DNA from: Deltaproteobacteria bacterium
GTDB lineage: Bacteria > UBA10199 > 2-02-FULL-44-16
Direction: 5' to 3'
Length of the DNA stretch: 7,438 nt
NCBI GenBank assembly: GCA_016203825.1
Contig: JACQMA010000184.1
Location: forward strand, 1 to 7,438
Shown here one piece after another: positions 1-5,264 of the stretch (position 1 is the first letter of the stretch; each line of letters starts with the position of its first letter). The translations under genes and the position numbers were made by a program. The notes below the pieces were generated by a model that saw only the letters and a program-made list of their open reading frames with translations, ran no database searches and had not been told where the DNA came from.

Positions 1-1647
1 CATGGCGCGTGGTGCAAAAAGTGGAGCGTCGAATGAGATCGGGGGACCGAAACTCTCAAGAAAACTGGAAGGAAGGGCTTCATCGCCTTCGGACGTCGTT
101 GCCGCAAAACTTAAAATCACCTCACCGCGGGTTTTTGCGAGCCATGTTTGAAAGAGCAATGCCTCGCGAGCCAGGATTTCGTCCGTCGAAGGAAAGATGG
201 CATCGAGAATGCGATTCGGCCGTGGTGCAAGTTCATCACGGTTGGTGAAGAAGAGTCGGTTATCGCCTGCTGATGGAACCTGGCCTTCGATCATCCCGGG
301 GATGATGATGCGCTCGATCGGTTGGGATCGCCCGGTAGAGAAGGGTGTGACGGTGAAGGGATAGGGAGGGGAGATGATCGAGTGTGCGGGTTCCTGAAGG
401 CGAGCTTGATTGGCAAGGAGTTCAATGAATTCGTCACGGGGCATGTTCCCCACGCCGAGGAGTTGGTCGCTGACGGAGAGTTCATGGAGAAAATGATCGA
501 GGGAGGCGATGACGCTCGATGCACGCGCATTTTCTTTTCGATGTTCCGGAGATTCCAGGACGATGTTGGTGAGATTCGCATCTTCGCGGAGGAGTTTTCG
601 CGTGAGATCGGCAAAGGATCCGAGAGATGCCTCGGAGGGCAGGTGTTCTGGAAGGGGTTCGGTGAGGAGTGTCGTCAAGAGTGGTGCAGAGGTCATTCCC
701 GTGGGTCGTGGCAGGAGCATCTGATGGTCGTGATCCCACACGAGCTGAAAGGCGCTTGTGACCGAGGGAGTATTACCATCGACCACGACGGTTTCGACAG
801 GGCGATCGCTCGCTGCTCCGAGTGCGGTATGAACGATAAAGCGAGCCTCATCATGCGGGGAGCGAAGCTTCATCACGCTTACGTTGGACGTCATCGCACG
901 CGAGGCAGTACAGTGCTGATGTTCATCAATGAGCGGTGCGATATCTTCCATCGCACGTTTCAGCGAAGCGGCATAGAGGGTCTCGCCGTTCTCGGATCGA
1001 GGGAGTGTCACGACGATGCGAAGATGAGGGAGATGTTTTTTGAGGAGGGTCAGGAGTAGATACAAACCCGGTTCAATCTGAAAAAATTCATCAAGGCAAA
1101 GCGTTGTGAGGTTTTCGAGGAGAGGGACGTCCCCCCGTTCGATATGCTCTGCCGCTTGAAAGAAAAGAATCCCTTCGTCATGCAGGCAGCGTTTTTCAAG
1201 TTCGGATTCGTAACGTTCGTAGAGCGTGAGGAGATCAAACTCCTTGAGTGACCCCCGTGTTTCTAACATAGCCTGAAGGTCTTGTGGTCGAATGAGATTT
1301 CGCTTCAAGGTTGTGATCGTCGTTGCTGCTTCTCGAGCGACTCCCCACGAGATCCGCTCCGGATGAAAATACCGCAGGGACTGTTCCCGTAAAAGCCGTC
1401 GGCACAGAAGTGTTTGATGTTGCATCCCGACGACGGCACGATGTGGACGAGCCAAAAGTTGGACAAAATGTCGAAGCGAGACGAAACCGTGACCAAAGAG
1501 GGTGCGCGCAGCTTTCAGTTCGGTGGCGATGCGCTCGTGGGGAACAACACCCAAGGCTCGTCCTTCATCGATGTCTTTTCCCCATCGTTCGAGGATGGTC
1601 GTCGTTTTTCCAGCATTCGGTGGACCGCTGATGAGCAGCACAGACAT
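1..1647 (-). CDS. AddB/RecB-like helicase-nuclease, N-terminal part (runs off left edge)
   Basis: This is an uninterrupted minus-strand frame of 549 codons from ATG at 1647 to the window edge, with no stop seen; I checked every codon. The protein starts MSVLLISGPPNAGKTT, giving a Walker A motif GPPNAGKT at residues 8-15. A Walker B-like LCLDEFF follows (D186, E187). The segment LTLYERYESELEKR plus a nearby HDEGILFFQAA resembles the UvrD-type helicase pattern. PGMIEGQVP (450-458) matches the AddB-type 'GxxEGxxP' segment. ALLFQTWLAKTR (496-507) followed by ILSFA and LPSSF matches the motif VI region and what follows it in AddB-like proteins. The family repairs double-strand breaks and usually ends in a PD-(D/E)XK nuclease domain, which would lie beyond position 1. 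The gene starts 40 nt after the comM stop on the same strand, so the two may be co-transcribed. No clear Shine-Dalgarno site precedes the ATG, so the start rests on the position of the P-loop. A plain UvrD-like ATPase is the alternative. Confidence 0.8.
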   Translation of the reverse strand, partial: MSVLLISGPPNAGKTTTILERWGKDIDEGRALGVVPHERIATELKAARTLFGHGFVSLRHFVQLLARPHRAVVGMQHQTLLCRRLLREQSLRYFHPERISWGVAREAATTITTLKRNLIRPQDLQAMLETRGSLKEFDLLTLYERYESELEKRCLHDEGILFFQAAEHIERGDVPLLENLTTLCLDEFFQIEPGLYLLLTLLKKHLPHLRIVVTLPRSENGETLYAASLKRAMEDIAPLIDEHQHCTASRAMTSNVSVMKLRSPHDEARFIVHTALGAASDRPVETVVVDGNTPSVTSAFQLVWDHDHQMLLPRPTGMTSAPLLTTLLTEPLPEHLPSEASLGSFADLTRKLLREDANLTNIVLESPEHRKENARASSVIASLDHFLHELSVSDQLLGVGNMPRDEFIELLANQARLQEPAHSIISPPYPFTVTPFSTGRSQPIERIIIPGMIEGQVPSAGDNRLFFTNRDELAPRPNRILDAIFPSTDEILAREALLFQTWLAKTRGEVILSFAATTSEGDEALPSSFLESFGPPISFDAPLFAPRAM

Positions 1648-1687
1648 GCGGCGATAGTGGCCAGCCAAGGTGGGGATGTCAAATGGG

Positions 1688-3223
1688 TTAGCCTTCGATG
1701 GGGTGTCCGTTGATCTCTGAAGGACGAAAGTGGAGCGCCTCGGCAAGATGGGGAGCGCTGATGGCTTCTGATCCCTCCAAGTCGGCAATCGTTCGAGCAA
1801 CTTTCAGGACACGATGCACGGCACGAGCCGAGAGGAGGAGTTTTTCCGTCGCCTGTTCGAGGAGGGCGCTCGTGGAAGGTGTCAGCGTGCAGAAACGTTT
1901 GAGGTCGCGTGAACAGATGTGAGCGTTGCAGGAGGGAGAGTTGCCCAGGCGCTTTCGCTGACGTTCACGAGCGATCATGATGCGATCTCGGATGGCAGAC
2001 GAGGATTCTTGCTTCGCATCGGACATCAGGGCGTGATGGGAGACCGGTTCGACCTCGAGGTGCAGATCGATGCGGTCAAGGATGGGTCCAGAAATCCTTC
2101 GTCGATAACTGTGAATTTGAGAAACGCTGCAAACGCACGGCCGTCGCGGGTGTCCGAGATAACCGCACGGACACGGATTCATCGCCGAGACCAACATGAA
2201 GCGCGCAGGGTAGGTGAGGCTCAGTCCCGAGCGCACGATCCGAATCATTCCGGACTCGAGGGGTTGACGCAGTTCTTCCAGGACGTGTCGGTGAAATTCA
2301 CCGAGTTCGTCGAGAAAGAGGACGCCGTTGTGAGCGAGTGAAATTTCTCCAAGTCGCGGGGTTTGATTGCCGCCGCCGATGAGTCCCACATACGACGCCG
2401 AATGGTGGGGAGCGCGAAACGGGCGATTGTCGGTGATCGCATCTCCTTTACGCAGGAGCCCATGGAGGCTCAGCATTTTCATCGTCTCGAGCTTTTCGTC
2501 TGGCGTGAGTGGAGGAAGGATCGAGGGAAGCCGCTCCGCGAGCATCGTCTTGCCACTGCCTGGAGGTCCCACCATCAAGACGTGATGATTTCCCGCCGCC
2601 GCAATTTCAAGACCACGCTTGATCGTGGCCTGACCTCGGACTTCAGCGAAATCGAGCGGAGACGTTTTTGATGCTGGTCGTCGTGTCGGACGAGGCGAAG
2701 GTTTCGGATCGGCATGATTGATGAGGGCGACCGCATCGGCAAGAGTAGATATTCCGTAGACGCGGACATCGCTAACGAGTTGCGCTTCTTCGACGTTTTC
2801 CTGCGGCAGGATGATCCCGTCGAGCTGATGATCCCGCGCGCAGATGGACATGAGGAGAGCACCGGGAATCGGCAGGAGTTGACCGGTGAGCGAGAGTTCG
2901 CCGGCAAGGAGAAGGCGACGTCCCTTCGGCGGTGTGCAGACATCCCACGCGGTGAGCATGCCGATCGCAATCGCAAGGTCGAAATGGACACCACTTTTTT
3001 TCACGTGGCCGGGCGAAAGATTCACGATCGTGCGACGATTCAGAAGTTTGTAGCCGGAATTGCGGATGGCGGACGACACGCGGTCGCGGGCTTCTTTGAC
3101 CGCGGTTTCGAGGAGTCCCACCATGCTCCAGCCGGGGAGCCCTTGCATCTGCACGTCGACTTCAACCTCGACGAGTTGCGTATCAATACCGACCATCGCA
3201 CAGGCATAGACTTTCGCGAGCAT
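1688..3223 (-). CDS. comM: ComM / YifB-family Mg-chelatase-like AAA+ ATPase
   Basis: The 511-residue protein has the full length and domain order of the YifB/ComM family. An N-terminal Lon-protease-like fold (about 1-170) carries GLPGWSMVGL and VKEARDRVSSAI. The AAA+ core has Walker A GPPGSGKT (219-226) and Walker B VLFLDE (301-306). A cysteine cluster NPCPCGY...CVC (C351, C353, C363, C365) and a sensor/arginine region SGPILDRIDLHLEV (R384) follow, then the C-terminal Mg_chelatase helical domain. In naturally competent bacteria ComM is a hexameric helicase that drives branch migration during integration of transformed DNA; that role is known for the family and not shown here. The ATG at 3223 has an AGGG Shine-Dalgarno site six bases upstream. 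Downstream lies an AddB-like gene, which gives a recombination theme. Upstream is a 53-bp repeat that recurs beyond the toxin-antitoxin genes. Confidence 0.95.
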   Translation of the reverse strand: MLAKVYACAMVGIDTQLVEVEVDVQMQGLPGWSMVGLLETAVKEARDRVSSAIRNSGYKLLNRRTIVNLSPGHVKKSGVHFDLAIAIGMLTAWDVCTPPKGRRLLLAGELSLTGQLLPIPGALLMSICARDHQLDGIILPQENVEEAQLVSDVRVYGISTLADAVALINHADPKPSPRPTRRPASKTSPLDFAEVRGQATIKRGLEIAAAGNHHVLMVGPPGSGKTMLAERLPSILPPLTPDEKLETMKMLSLHGLLRKGDAITDNRPFRAPHHSASYVGLIGGGNQTPRLGEISLAHNGVLFLDELGEFHRHVLEELRQPLESGMIRIVRSGLSLTYPARFMLVSAMNPCPCGYLGHPRRPCVCSVSQIHSYRRRISGPILDRIDLHLEVEPVSHHALMSDAKQESSSAIRDRIMIARERQRKRLGNSPSCNAHICSRDLKRFCTLTPSTSALLEQATEKLLLSARAVHRVLKVARTIADLEGSEAISAPHLAEALHFRPSEINGHPIEG

Positions 3224-3230
3224 GCCTTTC

Positions 3231-3283
3231 CCTAAAGCACACAGCGTGCCAAAATCACGCCTCGAAAAATCAGGGAGTTAGCG
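3231..3283 (-). repeat. Core of duplicated comM upstream element, copy 1
   Basis: This 53-bp segment lies just upstream of the comM Shine-Dalgarno site. It matches 4049-4101 at 49 of 53 positions in the same orientation without gaps. Two blocks, 3231-3253 and 3260-3283, are identical between copies, and all four differences fall in the six bases between them. The offset is exactly 818 bp. Weaker gapless similarity continues to about 3341 (35 of 58). Together the two copies bracket the toxin-antitoxin module. Confidence 0.9.
3237..3251 (-). promoter_or_regulatory. Sigma-54-like -24/-12 motif in repeat copy 1 (tentative)
   Basis: Read on the minus strand, this is TGGCACGCTGTGTGC. GG and GC are separated by ten bases, and the match to the family consensus TGGCAC-N5-TTGC misses one base. 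It is identical in the second repeat copy. Against function, a start site about 12 bases past the GC would fall only one or two bases before the comM ATG, which would leave the Shine-Dalgarno site out of the transcript. Chance is quite possible. Confidence 0.2.
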
Positions 3284-3316
3284 GAATCGTGAAACGAAAA
3301 GTGGATGATTTTCGTC

Positions 3317-3343
3317 AGAAGTGGAGCGTTTCGCTCCACTTCT
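3317..3343. other. Perfect 12-bp inverted repeat (hairpin), with T-run on plus strand
   Basis: Arms AGAAGTGGAGCG (3317-3328) and CGCTCCACTTCT (3332-3343) are perfect complements around a TTT loop. On the plus strand CA and six T residues (3346-3351) follow, the form of an intrinsic terminator, but no plus-strand gene ends here. On the minus strand, where the toxin-antitoxin transcript would run, no T-run follows. The hairpin lies between the antitoxin stop and comM and is the distal part of repeat copy 1. It could insulate the two minus-strand units, be a dyad binding site, or be a paired short signal motif. Confidence 0.7.
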
Positions 3344-3349
3344 CATTTT

Positions 3350-3661
3350 TTAGGCGGCTTTTTTCTCAATGCGTAAGGTAAGACCCAGGGCATCAAGAAG
3401 TGCCGAGAGACTGCGAATGCTGGGATTGCCGCTTTTGGAAAGCATGCGGTAAAAATTTTCGCGATTGAGTTTTGCCCGCTGGGAAACCGTTCCCATGCCG
3501 TGCGCCATAGCTACATTGCGAAGTGCCATCAGCAGGGCCTCAGGATAGTCGGTATCTTCCAGAGCGGCGTTGATGTAGGCAACTGCTTCTTGCGGATCAC
3601 GGAGGACTTTCCATAAATAGTCTTCATAATAGGAGCCGCTCAGATGTTTTGTCTCAGACAT
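3350..3661 (-). CDS. HI1420-type antidote protein (HigA-like HTH antitoxin)
   Basis: This is a 103-residue protein. The N-terminal half (FKxx-like region SYYEDYLWKVLRDPQEAVAY and the segment LEDTDYPEALLMALRNVAMAHG) leads into a helix-turn-helix of about residues 57-93 (TVSQRAKLNRENFYRMLS, GNPSIRSLSALLDALGL). This order and wording fit the 'probable addiction module antidote' family (HI1420 type). Such proteins bind and neutralise the RelE/Gp49-like toxin and repress their own promoter. I chose ATG 3661 because GGAGG lies six bases upstream, although the frame stays open further upstream inside the toxin gene. The start overlaps the toxin's TGA stop by eight bases, which implies coupled translation. 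The gene is complete and the C-terminus ends RIEKKAA. Confidence 0.92.
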   Translation of the reverse strand: MSETKHLSGSYYEDYLWKVLRDPQEAVAYINAALEDTDYPEALLMALRNVAMAHGMGTVSQRAKLNRENFYRMLSKSGNPSIRSLSALLDALGLTLRIEKKAA

Positions 3662-3980
3662 TGTTTGCCTCCCGGTACGCCTGCCAGTATGTGCTCGCTT
3701 TTTTGAGGTCACTTTTTTGGCTACCTTTCTCGCCTCCGCAAAGGAGAAGCACGATCACTTCTCCTCTACGCGCAAAGTAAATCCGATACCCTGGACCGAA
3801 ATGGATTCTCAACTCCATCAATCCATGACCGAGCGACCGACAATCTCCGAAATTTCCAAAACTCAATCGGTCAATTCGCACTTCAATAATGGTGCGAGCT
3901 TTTCGATCTTTCAAATCCTCGAGCCATTCAAAGAGTGGGCTTCTTCCTCGTGGATCCCTAAAATAATGAAGTTCCAGCAC
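3654..3980 (-). CDS. HI1419-type addiction module killer protein (HigB/RelE, Gp49-like toxin)
   Basis: This is a 108-residue toxin of the Gp49-like RelE/HigB superfamily, which typically cleaves mRNA at the ribosome. Family hallmarks are visible: the start LxxYFRDxxGRSPLFEWLEDL (about 2-23), the central RSLGHGLMELRIHFGPGYRIYF (48-69), and the signature LLLCGGEKGSQKSDLKKA (78-95), close to the family's LLLCGGDKSSQ...DI..A. Basic residues suited to RNA contact (R58, R66, K85) are present, and nothing looks truncated. The start is GTG at 3980, supported by GAGG six bases upstream; no ATG of comparable quality exists. It is the first gene of a two-gene operon with its antitoxin, the usual order for this subfamily. 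A promoter and palindrome sit immediately upstream. Confidence 0.92.
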   Translation of the reverse strand: MLELHYFRDPRGRSPLFEWLEDLKDRKARTIIEVRIDRLSFGNFGDCRSLGHGLMELRIHFGPGYRIYFARRGEVIVLLLCGGEKGSQKSDLKKASTYWQAYREANNV

Positions 3981-3983
3981 TGA

Positions 3984-4040
3984 TCACCTCAAATGTAGCT
4001 TATAAACTACAATGCAGCAAGTGTGAATTTTGGCAGACAT
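3984..4040 (-). pseudogene. Possible relic of a displaced comM 5' end
   Basis: Just downstream (minus strand) of repeat copy 2 there is an ATG in nearly the same relative position as the comM ATG after copy 1, with one extra base between. It opens an 18-codon frame, MSAKIHTCCIVVYKLHLR, then TGA. The first ten residues align without gaps with the real ComM start MLAKVYACAM: M, A, K and C are shared, and I/V, H/Y and I/M are conservative. Over the first 12 codons 19 of 36 bases match. The frame overlaps the toxin promoter. The match is short and could be chance. Confidence 0.3.
3994..4027 (-). promoter_or_regulatory. Toxin-antitoxin promoter with palindromic operator
   Basis: On the minus strand, TTCACA (4022-4027) and TATAAG (3999-4004) are separated by 17 bases, each one mismatch from the sigma-70 consensus. 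The -10 box lies inside an 18-bp imperfect palindrome, 3994-4011 (TGTAGCTTATAAACTACA, one mismatched pair). A dyad over the -10 box just ahead of the toxin Shine-Dalgarno site is the usual arrangement for autorepression by the antitoxin/toxin complex. The predicted leader is only about 12 bases. Confidence 0.6.
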
Positions 4041-4048
4041 GCGCCATT

Positions 4049-4101
4049 CCTAAAGCACACAGCGTGCCAAATGCTCACCTCGAAAAATCAGGGAGTTAGC
4101 G
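4049..4101 (-). repeat. Core of duplicated comM upstream element, copy 2
   Basis: This is the second copy of the 53-bp element, 49 of 53 identical to 3231-3283, in the same orientation and gapless at an offset of 818 bp. Here it sits upstream of the toxin-antitoxin promoter and between it and trxB. Both copies therefore lie ahead of a minus-strand unit. Confidence 0.9.
4055..4069 (-). promoter_or_regulatory. Sigma-54-like -24/-12 motif in repeat copy 2 (tentative)
   Basis: The same TGGCACGCTGTGTGC string occurs on the minus strand as in copy 1, with GG and GC ten bases apart. It would start transcription near 4043, about three bases before the comM-like relic ATG at 4040. Conservation may simply reflect duplication. 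Confidence 0.2.
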
Positions 4102-4117
4102 AGCGTGGATTATGCGA

Positions 4118-4158
4118 AGTGCAGCGTTTTCGTCACGAGTGCAGCGTTTTTGTGCACT
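4118..4158. repeat. Two 13-bp direct repeats plus hairpin, distal part of repeat copy 2
   Basis: AGTGCAGCGTTTT occurs at 4118-4130 and again at 4138-4150, a period of 20 bp (about two helical turns). The second unit also forms a six-base-pair hairpin arm with TGCACT at 4153-4158. The equivalent units in copy 1 start at 3300 and 3320 with the same 20-bp period, there with AGTGGA paired to TCCACT. The spacing suits a binding site for a dimeric protein; no regulator is identified. Confidence 0.55.
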
Positions 4159-4209
4159 TTGGTGGTTCATATTGACCTTTTGGGGGGGATCGGCGAAAAG
4201 CGCGAGCTC

Positions 4210-5139
4210 ATGACTCGAAACGTCATCATTATCGGTTCGGGGGCGGCGGGACTCACGGCCGGGATTTATGCCGCGCGTGCAAATCTCTCGCCACTCCTCT
4301 TTTCCGGGAGCCAGCCCGGTGGTCAGCTCACGATCACGTCAGATGTCGAAAATTATCCCGGATTTGCGGAAGCCATTTTGGGACCGACCCTCATGGAAGA
4401 GATGCGCAAGCAAGCGGCTCGCGTCGGGACCGAGATTATCGATGCGAACGTGAGCAAGGTGAATCTCAAGCAGCAGCCGTTCGTCGTTGAGGCCGATGGG
4501 AAACGCTACGAATCAAAAACGATCATCGTTGCGACCGGTGCCTCGGCACTTCTCTTGGGATTACCTTCAGAATCGAAGCTCATGGGGAAGGGCGTGTCGG
4601 CGTGTGCCACGTGCGATGGTTTCTTTTTCAAGAATCAAGAAGTCGCCGTGGTCGGTGGCGGTGATACGGCGATCGAAGAAGCAACGTTTCTCACCAAGTT
4701 TGCAACGAAGGTGACGGTCATTCATCGTCGCAACGAATTGCGCGCATCGAAGATTATGCAGCAACGTGCCCGCGACAATCCGAAAATTGCGTTCATCTGG
4801 GATACGGTCGTCGAGGATGTGCTGGGCGTCGATCAGGAACGTGTGACCGGCCTCAAGCTCAAAAATCTGAAGACAGGGAAGGTGACGGAGTTTCGCTGCG
4901 ATGGCCTTTTCGTCGCGATTGGTCACAAGCCCAACACGGATCTCTTCACGGGGCAGCTTGCGATGAATGAACAGGGGTATCTGATTACGAAAAAATCGAC
5001 GACGGAGACGAATGTCGCGGGTGTCTTCGCCTGCGGTGATTGTCAGGATCATGTGTATCGTCAAGCGGTCACGGCTGCTGGCACTGGCTGTATGGCCGCC
5101 ATCGACGCGGAACGTTTTCTTCAACATCACAGTTCATGA
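4210..5139 (+). CDS. trxB: Thioredoxin reductase (NADPH)
   Basis: This 309-residue flavoprotein transfers electrons from NADPH through FAD to thioredoxin in the cytoplasm. Motifs appear in the expected order: FAD-binding GSGAAG (9-14); the PGGQLTITSDVENYPG region; the redox-active pair C132-A-T-C135 followed by DGFF; NADPH-binding GGGDTA (149-154) with HRR (172-174) selecting the NADPH phosphate; and C-terminal FAD motif GVFACGDC (271-278) with QAVTAAGTGC. The length is normal for low-molecular-weight bacterial TrxB. The frame is open upstream to ATG 4105, but the ATG at 4210 (MTRNVIIIGSG) fits the family start. Its Shine-Dalgarno site is weak. The 35 codons above it run through repeat copy 2 and are probably untranslated. 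No convincing promoter was found. The next gene, on the same strand, follows 125 bases later, after a strong palindrome. Confidence 0.96.
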   Translation: MTRNVIIIGSGAAGLTAGIYAARANLSPLLFSGSQPGGQLTITSDVENYPGFAEAILGPTLMEEMRKQAARVGTEIIDANVSKVNLKQQPFVVEADGKRYESKTIIVATGASALLLGLPSESKLMGKGVSACATCDGFFFKNQEVAVVGGGDTAIEEATFLTKFATKVTVIHRRNELRASKIMQQRARDNPKIAFIWDTVVEDVLGVDQERVTGLKLKNLKTGKVTEFRCDGLFVAIGHKPNTDLFTGQLAMNEQGYLITKKSTTETNVAGVFACGDCQDHVYRQAVTAAGTGCMAAIDAERFLQHHSS

Positions 5140-5170
5140 ACCATTCAGGAAATGGTGGCCTGTCTGCTCG

Positions 5171-5216
5171 GCACTCCTCGCGAGTGACTATAGAATTAGT
5201 CACTCGCTCTGAGTGC
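5171..5216. other. Long imperfect palindrome between trxB and the DUF3187-like gene
   Basis: An 11-bp perfect arm pair (GCGAGTGACTA at 5180-5190, TAGTCACTCGC at 5197-5207) encloses the loop TAGAAT. After a symmetric 3x3 internal mismatch it is extended by GCACTC (5171-5176) pairing with GAGTGC (5211-5216), for 17 base pairs in all. It begins 31 bases past the trxB stop. No T-run follows on the plus strand, so it is not a classic intrinsic terminator. It may limit read-through, protect the 3' end of the trxB message, or be a dispersed palindromic element. Confidence 0.75.
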
Positions 5217-5264
5217 GCTCGCAGTAGTCACCATTTCCAGTGGAAAGTTTTAAAGTGGATATTC

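Noticed and set aside
322..1059. Plus-strand open frame of 245 codons
   Set aside because: It is antisense to the AddB-like gene, is rich in Gly/Arg/Glu typical of a shadow frame, and shows no family motif.
3317..3351. Intrinsic terminator of the toxin-antitoxin operon
   Set aside because: On the strand of that operon no T-run follows the hairpin. The T-run is on the plus strand, where no gene ends.
3231..4101. Integron attC sites around the toxin-antitoxin cassette
   Set aside because: Toxin-antitoxin cassettes flanked by repeats suggest integrons, but the GTTAGCG in the repeat does not fit GTTRRRY, there is no matching RYYYAAC at the other end, and no integrase is present.
4105..4209. 35-codon N-terminal extension of TrxB
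   Set aside because: It is translated repeat copy 2 sequence, lacks a ribosome-binding site, and TrxB proteins begin close to the GxGxxG motif.
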